Source of the DNA: Paenibacillus sp.
GTDB lineage: Bacteria > Bacillota > Bacilli > Paenibacillales > YIM-B00363
NCBI RefSeq assembly: GCF_035645195.1
Contig: NZ_DASQNA010000042.1
Location: 1-64,000, forward strand
Length of the DNA stretch: 64,000 nucleotides
Reading direction: 5' to 3'
Under the pieces are notes generated by a model. The model did no database searches. It was not told the DNA's origin and saw only the letters and a list, made by a program, of their open reading frames with translations. Both the position numbers and the translations under genes were made by a program. How positions within the stretch are numbered: the stretch's first letter is position 1; every line of letters begins with the position of its first letter. Positions 17,692-27,325 of the stretch are shown in pieces.

Positions 17692-18924
17692 TTACCAATA
17701 CAAGTTCCAATCCTTCGTAATTCTTGTCAGGGCTTCTAGATAAAAATAATCGCCCCACAAATTCGCTTCATCGACGCCGTGATTATACATCTTGAAATAT
17801 ACGCCATGCAGCAGCAGAGCGTTAGACGTTTCCTCATGCCGCGATGAGTAATGCTCGTACATGGACTTCGTAATTTGCATCGCCGCATTGAAGAAGTATT
17901 GTTTCTCCTCTTCGTCGGACAAGTGCTTCACAAGCTCCAACAGCCCGCACACGGCAATTGCGGAAGAGGAGCTGTCTTTCGGTTCGTCGCTGCCATCCGT
18001 AAACTCCAAATCCCAGTACACTACTAAATCCTCTGGGCTTCGGTTCAAGAAATAGTTCGCTAGAATTTTACTCATTTCCAGAAAGCGGACATCCTTGGTA
18101 TAGACATAACTGAGCGCAAAGCCGTAAATCCCCCATGCCTGGCCTCTTGCCCAACAAGAGTCGTCCGAATACCCTTGAACGGTTTTCCCCTTCAAAGGTT
18201 CACCGGTAAAGACATCGAAGAAATAGGTATGGAACGTTGTTCCGTCCTCCCTAACGATGTACTTATAAGCATTCAGTGCATGTTGGTAAGCCGCGTCCTT
18301 GTAGCCTCCGTCCCCGGTTACCTCGCTGGCCCAATAAAGCAGGGGAAGATTCATCAGGCAGTCAATGATCATGCGTCCTCTCTCATTCGGATCGTCCATA
18401 TTTCCCCATGCTTGAATGATTCCGGCCGCTTGCACATAACGGGTCATCAGATGGTCCGCAGCGCGTATGGCGGCTGCTTTCGCCGTCTCGTTCCCGGTTA
18501 ATTTGTAGGCAGCTACACAAGAAAGACTGTATAAGAATCCTATATCATGCGTGTTTACATCGATTTTGCGCTCGATTCGATCCTCAAAACTGTTTACCTG
18601 ACGTTCCACGACATACAGGTATTCCTGTTCCCCTGTCAATTCATAAGCAAGGTTGAGAATTCCTGTCCAAAACCCTGTCGTCCAACCCACATTGGCCCCA
18701 GGTATCTTATCTGGATTCGCTGTCGGCGTATCTCCGTAAACATTTAACGAATATACATTTCCAACGGTAGAGCTGGTTAGAAATTTGTCCTGGAACACAT
18801 CGAGGTTCGAACGCACCTTAGCCATTGCGTCGCTTACGGCCGTTTGAAACACCGACCGATCCACATCCGTTCGACGTTTAAATCGTTCCTCGTTCATTCC
18901 TTCGTTGTTGACGGCAACTTCCAT
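17692..18924 (-). CDS. GH88 unsaturated glucuronyl hydrolase, copy 1
   Basis: The 410-residue cytoplasmic GH88 enzyme hydrates the double bond of 4,5-unsaturated uronyl residues made by lyases and thereby releases them. It has WTTGFWTGIL (80-89), THDIGFLYS with Asp127, MIIDCLMNLPLLYWA with Asp188, and WARGQAWGIYGFA. The two aspartates match the known catalytic pair. It starts at an ATG behind AAGGGGAGA. It lies between the solute-binding protein gene and the PL8 gene in one operon, which fits a lyase-then-hydrolase pathway. Confidence 0.92.
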   Translation of the reverse strand: MEVAVNNEGMNEERFKRRTDVDRSVFQTAVSDAMAKVRSNLDVFQDKFLTSSTVGNVYSLNVYGDTPTANPDKIPGANVGWTTGFWTGILNLAYELTGEQEYLYVVERQVNSFEDRIERKIDVNTHDIGFLYSLSCVAAYKLTGNETAKAAAIRAADHLMTRYVQAAGIIQAWGNMDDPNERGRMIIDCLMNLPLLYWASEVTGDGGYKDAAYQHALNAYKYIVREDGTTFHTYFFDVFTGEPLKGKTVQGYSDDSCWARGQAWGIYGFALSYVYTKDVRFLEMSKILANYFLNRSPEDLVVYWDLEFTDGSDEPKDSSSSAIAVCGLLELVKHLSDEEEKQYFFNAAMQITKSMYEHYSSRHEETSNALLLHGVYFKMYNHGVDEANLWGDYFYLEALTRITKDWNLYW

Positions 18925-18963
18925 TTGCGTCTCCCCTTACGCTTCAAGATCTTATTAAAAGAG

Positions 18964-18991
18964 AGACCGGGTTCAAAAACAACCCGGTCTG
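18964..18991 (-). terminator. Intercistronic stem-loop between binding-protein and GH88 genes
   Basis: AGACCGGGTT (18964-18973) and AACCCGGTCT (18981-18990) form a perfect 10-bp stem, followed on the minus strand by a broken T run (CTCTTTT). Such hairpins often reduce read-through or stabilise the lipoprotein message. Confidence 0.65.
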
Positions 18992-18997
18992 CTCCAG

Positions 18998-20551
18998 TTA
19001 TTTATTTTGCGCAGCCCACGCGTCCAACTGCTTCTGTTTTTCCGCAATGACTTTATCAATCCCGGCAGCCTTCAGTTTGCTGCGGAATTCTTGGAGCTTA
19101 TCGGCCGGATTCAATGTCCCCGTCTCTAACACTCCTCTATATTGATTGACAACGTTGTTCAGTGCGGTAATTTCGTTGTTTACCGGCGTCGAATCGAACA
19201 GGAATCCAAGCGCTTTCGACTTCGTCGCGTTCGCGTTCGCTTCCCGGGTCAATTCCGACTTATCCAACGGCTCCCCTTTAAATGTGTATGTGAGGAGTGG
19301 ATTTCCGATCAACCATGCTTGGTTGGCATAACCGACCGTTGTCACATCGATGCCTTCCGGATAGTCAATGCTTGTATCCGACGTCTTCACGTAGTGCTTC
19401 CCCTCAATTCCCCAAAGCATCAAGTTGGCGATCTCCGGGTCCGAGTACAAGAGGTTCAGGAACATCATCGTTCTTTCCGGGTTGGTAGAATTACTCGAAA
19501 TTCCCCAAAGCGCTAACAATGTATCGCCAGTGGTTGCATAAGCTTCATGCAAGATACGGGCGGACACCAACTCTTTTCCAGCCATTCTGCTTTCTCCTGC
19601 CAAGGCCCCAGGCTTATCCGAAATCAAAAACGAGAATGCCTTCCCAGCTTTTACAAGGTCCGCGGGGTTCGTTTGGGATGTCGCAGCGTCTTTGTTAATG
19701 AAACCCGCTTTATACCAACTGTGAATCTTGGTTAAATAAGCCTCATACTCTTCAGATTCGAATAAATTTTCAACCTTCAATCCATTATCGAAACCCGGCA
19801 AGACACCGAAACGATCGCCCAGCTTGTCGTACGTAAAATACTTATCCGACGGAACCGATAAACCTACGCCGAGCGGCGCAACATTCGGTTCGTTATCTTT
19901 AATCGTCTGAAAGACTTGATCCAAATCGTCAATCGACTTGATCGCCGCCACATCAATATTGTGCTTTTCTACTAATGCTTTATCCATCGCCAGGCTTGCG
20001 TAACCAGTCGTAAAATCTTTAAGAACAGGCACGCCGTAGATTTTTCCATTAATCGCCGCGCTTCTTACATAATCTTCGCCGATTTGTTCTTTTAATTCTT
20101 TGCCATAGTTCTCAAGCAAGCTGTCCAATTCGATAAACTTACCAGCCGCGACCTCTGGTGCATATCCTTGTCCAAACATGACGTACGTATCCAGCTTCTC
20201 CCCGCTGGTGCTCATTAAGTTGATCTGCTGCCCGTACGTACCGATGCTGATTGGCAAAAACTTCACCGTAGCATTAATCTTTTCTTTTGTAATTTTGCTG
20301 ATTTCGGCTTGGACTGCCTCCATATCGGCGGGAATCGCTCCCATGACCGGCATGGCTACGGTTACTTCAAATGGCTCCAATTCCTGAACATTGTTATCGG
20401 ATTCAGACGGCGTTCCGTTCGAATTTGGAGACGACGATGAATCTTCGGCTGTCCCCCCGTCTTGCTGCGTAGTCGACGAACAAGCGGAAAACAGGCCAAG
20501 CAATAGCATGGTTACAAGCGTCAAAACGACAAACTTTCTTTTGCTACCCAT
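18998..20551 (-). CDS. Sugar ABC transporter solute-binding lipoprotein (DUF3502 type)
   Basis: The 517-residue lipoprotein starts at ATG 20551 (MGSKRKFVVL), with GGGGGGA upstream, rather than at the longer open frame. The lipobox is LFSAC and is followed by a Ser/Thr-rich linker. The body is a type-1 extracellular binding protein. The C-terminal part (ATKSKALGFLFDSTPVNNEITALNNVVNQYRGVLETG) is the DUF3502 extension usual in Paenibacillus oligosaccharide transporters. It would capture oligosaccharides outside the membrane and deliver them to the permeases, probably those at 27326-29195. First gene of the operon behind a cluster A promoter. Confidence 0.9.
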   Translation of the reverse strand: MGSKRKFVVLTLVTMLLLGLFSACSSTTQQDGGTAEDSSSSPNSNGTPSESDNNVQELEPFEVTVAMPVMGAIPADMEAVQAEISKITKEKINATVKFLPISIGTYGQQINLMSTSGEKLDTYVMFGQGYAPEVAAGKFIELDSLLENYGKELKEQIGEDYVRSAAINGKIYGVPVLKDFTTGYASLAMDKALVEKHNIDVAAIKSIDDLDQVFQTIKDNEPNVAPLGVGLSVPSDKYFTYDKLGDRFGVLPGFDNGLKVENLFESEEYEAYLTKIHSWYKAGFINKDAATSQTNPADLVKAGKAFSFLISDKPGALAGESRMAGKELVSARILHEAYATTGDTLLALWGISSNSTNPERTMMFLNLLYSDPEIANLMLWGIEGKHYVKTSDTSIDYPEGIDVTTVGYANQAWLIGNPLLTYTFKGEPLDKSELTREANANATKSKALGFLFDSTPVNNEITALNNVVNQYRGVLETGTLNPADKLQEFRSKLKAAGIDKVIAEKQKQLDAWAAQNK

Positions 20552-20586
20552 ATTGTCCCCCCGAATTTCAAAGTAGTTACAAGTGA

Positions 20587-20651
20587 ATCGTATCATCCCA
20601 TATACCGCATGACTAACGCTTTCACGACTTCTGCAATGGCGTTTTTACGAC
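20587..20651 (-). promoter_or_regulatory. Cluster A regulator repeat and promoter of the binding-protein/PL8 operon
   Basis: Minus-strand half-sites GTCGTAAAAACG (from 20651) and GTCGTGAAAGCGTTAG (from 20628) lie 23 bp apart, with -10-like TACGAT at 20592-20587, 59 bp from the first base. The ATG is about 36 nt further on. Confidence 0.78.
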
Positions 20652-20735
20652 TACAATCATCCCCCGCTCGTACCCCGCACGGGCGATTGCGAGAAGGCGA
20701 CCCTTATAGGAAGTAAACTCAAATTATTCTCTCCT

Positions 20736-22283
20736 TTACGAACCCAGTCTCGCATTTCCTATTGCTTTGCTGCTTATATGTTGGAACATTTCATCGCTGT
20801 CATAAACCACGCCGATCTTTCCCCATACACGGAAGATCTTTTCATTCAGGCGTACGTCTTGGTTCGTAGGCTGAAGATCGAAGAGATGAACAAGACTGTT
20901 TTCCCCCTCATACTTCGGCCAATCGATTATGCCTCCATCTGGATTGCCCGTCTTAGCAAAATTCAAAAATGCTCCATTCATTTGATCGCGAACTGCTTCT
21001 GTTTGATCCTGCGGGGTCCCCTTCAAGGCATTGGCAAAATACCCCCTATCGAGCGTGTCCAATGCAAATGGAATATCAACTGCATGTACAGCGCCCATGT
21101 TCATATGCTTATAAGCGACAGGAACAAAATCAAAACGATACATCCACACCTTGCCGTGGTTTACCTGATAATCTGCGAAACGGTAGGCTTCCTTGGCGAA
21201 TAAGTAGTCAGTAACAAAATTGCTTAGCGCCTCACGATCATCCCCAATATCACTGTAGGCCGATCTGAGTTCTGTATAATATTCACCTTTGCCATTATTT
21301 TCCAGCATCCCTTCAACGCATTCCCAAGAAGGGAACCAGGCATTCGATTCATTGGTAGACTGGATGAAAGTATCCCCTTCATCACGGGTGTATCCAATGA
21401 TCACATCGACGCCTGCCGCGCTGCCATTCTTGATTGCTGTCCAAGGATATTCAGGCAATAAGTCATCACCGATGTAAGCCCCGGGCATATGGACTCCATC
21501 ATATAGAGTTGAGAAATTACGGTACAAGTTGCTTCCTGCCTCTTTGATTTTTAAAATATCAATTGTTTTTAGCTTGAATACTTCTTCTGGCTGTAATCCG
21601 ATATAATCCAGGAAATGCGGTACTAATAATTTGGAAAATGCTCTTCTGCCACAAAGCTCCGGCAAACCACTTTGTATGATTGCCTTATGGAATAAACCTT
21701 TAGCCGCGGGGCTGGCAAGCAAATGATATACGGCGGTTCCGCCGCCGCTCTCTCCAAATATCGTGATATTACCGGGGTCACCCCCAAATGCAGCGATATT
21801 TTCTTGAACCCATTTCAAGCCTTCAATTTGATCGGAAAGCGTACAGTTTGTATCAAAAGAATCATCATATTGATTAAAATCGTAATAACCCAGCGGCCCC
21901 AGGCGGAAGTTGATATTAACACGGATAACGCCATTCGATGCCATCCGTGCTCCATCATAGCTAGGATCTGAATTAAAACCGTAATGAAGGCCGCCACCGT
22001 AAAACCAAACAAGTACTGGCAGGTTTACCGCATCTTTTGGCGCCCAAACATTAACATGCAGACAGTCTTCATCTTCCTTTTCTCGTGCACCAATAAACTG
22101 AACCGGGTCATTGCCATATGAAGTGCAGTCTTTAACATCGTCCCAAGCCTCGGCTGGTTGAGCACGCTTAAAGCGGAGTTCACCCACAGGAGCTTTTCCG
22201 AATGGGATGCCATACCACGCAAGAACGTTTTCCGTTTCGATGCCTCTGACTTTACCTTTTTCTGTTGTAACAATTAAATTCAT
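20736..22283 (-). CDS. Type-B carboxylesterase
   Basis: The 515-residue alpha/beta-hydrolase of the COesterase family has EDCLHVNVWAP, the oxyanion GGGLHYGF, the elbow FGESGGGTAVYHLLAS (nucleophile Ser), a catalytic acid in the GYTRDEGDTF region, and the late His in AVHAVDIPFAL. I use ATG 22283 (MNLIVTTEKG), which follows GAGGTGG, instead of the longer TTG frame. It has no signal peptide. It is monocistronic under its own cluster A promoter. A role in removing acyl or feruloyl-type groups from imported sugars is inference. Confidence 0.88.
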   Translation of the reverse strand: MNLIVTTEKGKVRGIETENVLAWYGIPFGKAPVGELRFKRAQPAEAWDDVKDCTSYGNDPVQFIGAREKEDEDCLHVNVWAPKDAVNLPVLVWFYGGGLHYGFNSDPSYDGARMASNGVIRVNINFRLGPLGYYDFNQYDDSFDTNCTLSDQIEGLKWVQENIAAFGGDPGNITIFGESGGGTAVYHLLASPAAKGLFHKAIIQSGLPELCGRRAFSKLLVPHFLDYIGLQPEEVFKLKTIDILKIKEAGSNLYRNFSTLYDGVHMPGAYIGDDLLPEYPWTAIKNGSAAGVDVIIGYTRDEGDTFIQSTNESNAWFPSWECVEGMLENNGKGEYYTELRSAYSDIGDDREALSNFVTDYLFAKEAYRFADYQVNHGKVWMYRFDFVPVAYKHMNMGAVHAVDIPFALDTLDRGYFANALKGTPQDQTEAVRDQMNGAFLNFAKTGNPDGGIIDWPKYEGENSLVHLFDLQPTNQDVRLNEKIFRVWGKIGVVYDSDEMFQHISSKAIGNARLGS

Positions 22284-22343
22284 CTCATTCCACCTCAATA
22301 AGTAGTTGAATGTGCGAATTAAAAGAATATCCTCGCACTATAA

Positions 22344-22408
22344 AGATTAAAATTTCCATCCCATACTCGCTAACGCTTTGCCGACTTCTTGCATATCGTT
22401 TTGCCGAC
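22344..22408 (-). promoter_or_regulatory. Cluster A regulator repeat and promoter of the carboxylesterase gene
   Basis: Minus-strand half-sites GTCGGCAAAACG (from 22408) and GTCGGCAAAGCGTTAG (from 22385) lie 23 bp apart, with a weak -10 TAATCT at 22349-22344, 59 bp from the first base. Confidence 0.72.
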
Positions 22409-22476
22409 AAATCTGCTGTGACTGAAAAACAAAAAATAGGGGACCGCCCCATAGAGGTCAATCCCCTTTGTTCCTT

Positions 22477-24099
22477 TTAGACGTCCCGATCGGATCCTTC
22501 CACTCTCACATGCAGGCTTCTGAATTCGGAAGGTCCTACGCCAACATACTTCTTAAAAATTCTAGCGAAATGCGAAAAATTCGTATGCCCAACCGAAGCG
22601 GCGATGGAGCTGATCGGAATATTGGTTTGCGAGAGTAACTCCTTCGCCCTCTTGATCCGTTCCATCAAAATATAATCTGAGATGGAATAGCCGGTCTCCT
22701 TCTTGAACAAGCGCGACAAGTGATCCGGATTTAGAAATACCATCTCCGCAATCGATTCCCTCGACAAGTCTTGGTCGAGATATTGTGCGATATAACGTTG
22801 CACGCTCTGTACGACGGTGTCCGACTTCTTCACCTTCTCCGCTTGGTGCGTCGCTTTGTTTACAGCATGATGTACCCATAGCAAGAGGTCTCTAACGGAG
22901 CGACCGGCCTGATCTGACAGCGAGATCGATTCCTCGTCTCCGAACAACCGATGCGCTTGAATCCCCTCGACGTTCAAATAAGCGTACAGCGCCTGCATGA
23001 AGTCTTGATGGAACTGTCGAAGAACCTTGGCATCGATCGCTTGCGATTGCACCAGTTGATGGACGAAATTCTCGACTTCCGTAATAATCGACTGTTTCGT
23101 TCCGGTCTTCAGCAGAGAAATCCAGACATTCAACTCCGGCAGGACGGGCTTTCGCTCAGAACGCAACTCCGCATCGAAGGTGAACACACGGTTATAGAAG
23201 GCGACGTTATTCTCAACTTTCTTCCTTAGAACCGCCGTCATCTCCGCCATCTGGTACGCCGCGACAGGTTGCCCGAGATAACAAGATACATCGCAGTAAA
23301 AATATCGATTGCACATTTCGATGTATTGCTCGCAAGACGTTACCATCTGATCGTCGTCCGTCATGACGCTTACGTTCGTAGTCATAATCCCGAGGAGCAA
23401 GCTTCTGTCGATATAGATGAACATACCGTTCGTATCGTTTTTCAGAAATACTTCCTCCGCTGAGTTTTTGAGCGCATACTCCATAATTTTCTCGTCCCGA
23501 CGGTTCAATTCCTTATTCCATTTCTGAACGGAAATAAGTATCGGAAAAAATGACATGTCGGGCGTCAACGGCAACTGCTGTTGCTCGATCTGCGCGCGAA
23601 TGGCCGCAGCATGGCTCGGGATCGTTTGGTTGATCAGATCCAGCCAGAATCGTTCGATAATGAGGGAATGATGTTTCATCCATAACTGATGCGCCTGACT
23701 GCTCTGGTGGATTTCGCCGTTACGGTCGATTTCCTTCTGCGCTTTGCGGATCACTCGCTCGAGCTCATCCGGCAGCACAGGCTTCAGCAGATAGTCCAAA
23801 CTGCCCAATTGCAATGCCTCTTTCGCATATTTGAAGTCCGCATAACTTGTCAGGAAAATGGTGACGGTGTGCGACTGGCGACCATTGACCCAAGCTAAAA
23901 GATCAAGTCCGCTGCCCTGCGGCATCTCAATATCGCATAGCATAATGTCGATCCGTTCATTTTCAAGATATTCCTTGGCTTGCTTCGAGTTATACGCTAC
24001 AAAAAGTTGACTAATCCTTAACGCTTCCAGGTCGAGATCGGCTTTTACTCCTTCAATGGCATGTACCTCATCATCGACCAGCAGGAGATGATAGCTCAT
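22477..24099 (-). CDS. AraC-type response regulator (YesN-like) of cluster A
   Basis: The 540-residue regulator has an N-terminal receiver domain (LLLVDDE, acceptor Asp56 in MLCDIEMPQGSG, Lys in YLLKPV), a central linker of unknown fold, and a C-terminal AraC pair of helix-turn-helix motifs (SRESIAEMVFLNPDHLSRLFKKETG, then ISSIAASVGHTNFSHFARIFKKYVG). Its ATG overlaps the kinase stop by 4 bp, so the two are translationally coupled. AraC-type regulators contact two direct half-sites about two helical turns apart. The local GTCG-type repeats fit this, so it is the best candidate for the cluster A activator. Confidence 0.92.
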   Translation of the reverse strand: MSYHLLLVDDEVHAIEGVKADLDLEALRISQLFVAYNSKQAKEYLENERIDIMLCDIEMPQGSGLDLLAWVNGRQSHTVTIFLTSYADFKYAKEALQLGSLDYLLKPVLPDELERVIRKAQKEIDRNGEIHQSSQAHQLWMKHHSLIIERFWLDLINQTIPSHAAAIRAQIEQQQLPLTPDMSFFPILISVQKWNKELNRRDEKIMEYALKNSAEEVFLKNDTNGMFIYIDRSLLLGIMTTNVSVMTDDDQMVTSCEQYIEMCNRYFYCDVSCYLGQPVAAYQMAEMTAVLRKKVENNVAFYNRVFTFDAELRSERKPVLPELNVWISLLKTGTKQSIITEVENFVHQLVQSQAIDAKVLRQFHQDFMQALYAYLNVEGIQAHRLFGDEESISLSDQAGRSVRDLLLWVHHAVNKATHQAEKVKKSDTVVQSVQRYIAQYLDQDLSRESIAEMVFLNPDHLSRLFKKETGYSISDYILMERIKRAKELLSQTNIPISSIAASVGHTNFSHFARIFKKYVGVGPSEFRSLHVRVEGSDRDV

Positions 24100-25847
24100 A
24101 CTCCCCCCTCCTTCCTTACCTCCGTCGGGAGCGTTATCACCACCAGCGCGCCTCCAGTCTCGCTGTCATTATCGAAGCGAATCATGTCTTCCGCATGGTA
24201 CAGAAGCTTCAATCGCCGTTGCACATTCCAAATCCCCGTATGTTCGCCGCGATCGTTCTCGACGCTTTTGTCGGCTTGCAGCTTTCGAAGCACTTCCACG
24301 GGAAATCCTTTCCCCGTATCCAGAATCCGTATGTTGATCTTGGATCCGTTTTCGTCTGCATATCCGATTCGGATTTCAATCCTGATCGGTTCCTCCATCG
24401 TCACCGCATGTTTGATCGAGTTCTCGACGAACGACTGAATGACGAGTGGAGGAATCGGCACTTCCGCCAAGTAATCTGGAGCAACGATCTTCCACGTCAA
24501 CTTCTCTGGAAACCGGAGAGTTTGAATGTGCAAGTAGTTCCGAGTATGTTCCAGTTCGTCCTCTAGTTTTAAGAACGACGTATTGCTCCGAAACAAATAT
24601 CGGAAATAGCGGATGAGCGCCATCGTCATCTCCATAACCAAGCCATAGTTTTTACCTTTGGCTAGATGATACACAATATTTAGTGAATTCAAAAAGAAGT
24701 GAGGATTGATCTGTAGCTGCAGACGTTGCAACTCCTCGCGTTGCTTATTAATCTGCTCTTCGTAAACATTCACCCGAAGGGTCTGGATTTCGTCCATCAT
24801 CGCATTGAAAGAATTACCCAACAACGTGAATTCGTACGATGAATTGCGCAACTCGACCCGCGTACTCCAATCGCCGCTCCGAACCCGCTTCATGGCGTTT
24901 AAAACATAGCCCAACGGCACTAAGAAAGAACGGATCATGTAGTAAAAACCAAAAGGTATGAAGAATAAGGTTATGAAGGTAATCAACCAAATGAATCGTT
25001 GTAGATACGGGAGTTTATCTAGGATCGTGTTGTCCGAAATGAGCGAATACAGTTGGAACGTTCCGCGAATGGAAGGTACTCCGATGACCAAGTATTTCTC
25101 GTCAGATCCTGATAAATAATAGTGTTGCGGATCATCGCGCAAGATAATCCCCTTGTCTTCGATAAAGTCCGAATTCGTAACCAACTCGTATCGCTCGCTC
25201 GCTAACAACACAGCGCCTTCCCCCATCTTCAACGAACTAAGGGACGACAAAAGCTGCTCCGAGCTCACCCAAGCCCCGAGGTACGTATCGCCGGACTGAA
25301 CGATGTCGAGCAAGTAGTGTTTATCCCCGATCTGCACGTATTGCCATCTCCTCGTATTCGTTCCTTTGGGGATGCTTCCTTTATGGATCAAGTCGATGAT
25401 ATATTGTTGGATCCTCTCCTGCTCTTGATATGGCAAGCTGCCGGTCAGAACCTCCATATAGTCCTGCCGATTCTCTACATAGACGAAGAACGAACCTAGG
25501 GATGGGAATAACGTGGAATCCTGGATCAGCTTATTGAACAAGAACACCTTCGCCATGTAATACTCGTTTTCCGAAGCGGCGAGACCTAGTGCCGTCAGGT
25601 TCGTAGAAGTCGAACCGCCGGTCGTATGCATATAAGCATCGATGTCGTTTAAGTCTTTGTCGATCAAGTCCATATGATGAATCAGTGTGTTTCTATAGGA
25701 CTCTGCAACTTGCCCACGCACCACCTCAATGGCATAGAAGTTGTTATAAAGCAACATCCCCACTAAGGGCAGGGTCATGATAAATACGCTTAACGTCAGT
25801 TTCGTACGCAAGGAATTTCCTGGCCGTAGCGGATGAATAACGCTCAT
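24096..25847 (-). CDS. Sensor histidine kinase (YesM-like) of cluster A
   Basis: The roughly 583-residue membrane kinase has a first transmembrane helix at about residues 15-35, an extracytoplasmic sensor region to about 270, and a second helix (FIWLITFITLFFIPFGFYY). HAMP follows, then the His_kinase domain with the phospho-accepting His in LQLQINPHFFLNSL and the ATPase domain (NSIKHAV, DTGKGF). It would sense a sugar ligand outside the cell or a loaded binding protein and phosphorylate the coupled regulator. The start is ambiguous: ATG 25847 or TTG 25856 near AGGGG. It is 185 bp downstream of the GH1 gene and probably in the same operon. Confidence 0.9.
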   Translation of the reverse strand: MSVIHPLRPGNSLRTKLTLSVFIMTLPLVGMLLYNNFYAIEVVRGQVAESYRNTLIHHMDLIDKDLNDIDAYMHTTGGSTSTNLTALGLAASENEYYMAKVFLFNKLIQDSTLFPSLGSFFVYVENRQDYMEVLTGSLPYQEQERIQQYIIDLIHKGSIPKGTNTRRWQYVQIGDKHYLLDIVQSGDTYLGAWVSSEQLLSSLSSLKMGEGAVLLASERYELVTNSDFIEDKGIILRDDPQHYYLSGSDEKYLVIGVPSIRGTFQLYSLISDNTILDKLPYLQRFIWLITFITLFFIPFGFYYMIRSFLVPLGYVLNAMKRVRSGDWSTRVELRNSSYEFTLLGNSFNAMMDEIQTLRVNVYEEQINKQREELQRLQLQINPHFFLNSLNIVYHLAKGKNYGLVMEMTMALIRYFRYLFRSNTSFLKLEDELEHTRNYLHIQTLRFPEKLTWKIVAPDYLAEVPIPPLVIQSFVENSIKHAVTMEEPIRIEIRIGYADENGSKINIRILDTGKGFPVEVLRKLQADKSVENDRGEHTGIWNVQRRLKLLYHAEDMIRFDNDSETGGALVVITLPTEVRKEGGV

Positions 25848-26031
25848 AGTTTCCAATGGCCCCTATTCGTCTCATGGTTGTTGACTCCATCATACCAACA
25901 CCCCGGCCTTATTGCATGAACTATGGTTTTTCCAATTGTTGGGTGCTGAGGAACTGGAAAAGACACCACTTCCCCGTAATGAAGGGAAAGGGGCGCCTTT
26001 GTGTTCACCTCAGATGAACTTGCTGTTCGTT

Positions 26032-27303
26032 TCAGACAAGCTCGTTCGATTTCGCCACATGTCCTAGGTAGGATGCGCTTGGCTTTGGATTCCGCTGCTG
26101 GGTCGAGCGATCCACCCCGATCAGCCCGAACCGCTTGGAGAAGCCAAGCTGCCACTCGAAGTTATCGAGCAACGACCAATGTAAATATCCTATAACTGGG
26201 ATGCCGTCAGCCACACATGCATGTACGCCGCGCAAAGCCCGATCGATAAAGGCGACACGGCGATCGTCGTCGTCTGTGGCAATGCCGTTCTCCGTGATCA
26301 GGATCGGCAGGTCCAGGTGCGACGATACCTTGCGAATAACCGCTTCCAAGCCTTGGGGATAGTACTCGTTTCCCATCTGCGTCTTCTCGGCTTCGTCGGG
26401 GACGGGCAACAAGCCATCCGGACCATACACGGCACGGGTATAATTCTGCAGGCCAAAGAAATCATCGTCCTTCAGGTATGGGAGGAACTGCAGGAATTCC
26501 TCTTGCAGCGCTCCCGCCGCATGCGCCTCTCCACCCGGAATACTTTGTATATCATAAAGCGATAGGGTCACTCCGACTTTCGTACGCGGACTCATGTTCC
26601 GGATCGCAGCCTTGGCCGCCATGTGCGCATCGAAGACGAGCTTCAATCCAGCCTCCGTACGCGGCGCCAGAAAACTATGAATCTCCTGCGGAGGCAAGCC
26701 GAAAGCTTGACCGAGCTGCGCATTATACTGTTCCATTCTGGCCATCATAGCCGTGTTAATGCCGACCTGCGCCGCTCCGCCGGCTGAATGCTTCTTCATG
26801 ATTTTCCGGATGCCAATGGAGATGTTCGCTTCATTGAGGGTGCACACATACGGTATGTGTTCTCCCAACTCCCGCATCACATGCTCGACGTATCGGGCGA
26901 ACCGCGTAGGCGTGTCGGGAGATTCCCACCCGCCCTCGCGGATCAGCCAATGCGGAGAGGTAAAGTGGTGCAGGGTGACTACAGGTGTGATGCCTTCCCT
27001 TGCGCACACCCGGAGAACATCCCGGTAATGCTCGATCGCCGCTTCATCAAACATCCCTTCTTCGGGTTCGATTCTCGCCCATTCGATCGAGAACCGGAAG
27101 GAGTTCAATCCTAACGCCGCGAGTTGCTCCAGATCTTGGCGATATAACCGATAATGATCGACGGCATCGCCCGATGGTTCCTTGAAGTGAGTTCCCTCTA
27201 GATGTTCCATGATCCAAAAATCTGAGTTCCTGTTGTTTCCTTCCACTTGATGTGCAGCAGTTGCGGCCCCCCATAAGAACCTCTCTGGGAATTTTAATGC
27301 CAT
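26032..27303 (-). CDS. GH1 beta-glucosidase-type enzyme
   Basis: The 423-residue GH1 TIM barrel starts FPERFLWGAATAAHQVEGNN. NSFRFSIEWARIEP, the acid/base motif CTLNEANIS (Glu) and the nucleophile motif ILITENGIATDDDDR (Glu) are present, as is YLHWSLLDNFEWQLGFSKRFGL near the end. TLNEAN instead of the common TFNEP is a mild variant. It hydrolyses beta-linked disaccharides or glycosides in the cytoplasm. It follows the two permease genes (22 bp after the second), so it is part of the transport operon. Confidence 0.9.
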   Translation of the reverse strand: MALKFPERFLWGAATAAHQVEGNNRNSDFWIMEHLEGTHFKEPSGDAVDHYRLYRQDLEQLAALGLNSFRFSIEWARIEPEEGMFDEAAIEHYRDVLRVCAREGITPVVTLHHFTSPHWLIREGGWESPDTPTRFARYVEHVMRELGEHIPYVCTLNEANISIGIRKIMKKHSAGGAAQVGINTAMMARMEQYNAQLGQAFGLPPQEIHSFLAPRTEAGLKLVFDAHMAAKAAIRNMSPRTKVGVTLSLYDIQSIPGGEAHAAGALQEEFLQFLPYLKDDDFFGLQNYTRAVYGPDGLLPVPDEAEKTQMGNEYYPQGLEAVIRKVSSHLDLPILITENGIATDDDDRRVAFIDRALRGVHACVADGIPVIGYLHWSLLDNFEWQLGFSKRFGLIGVDRSTQQRNPKPSASYLGHVAKSNELV

Positions 27304-27325
27304 GGTTGTCTTCCGCCTCCTGTGA

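Noticed and set aside
25844-26155. 103-codon open frame between the kinase and GH1 genes
   Set aside because: Most of it overlaps the 3' end of the GH1 gene in another frame, and it has no ribosome binding site.
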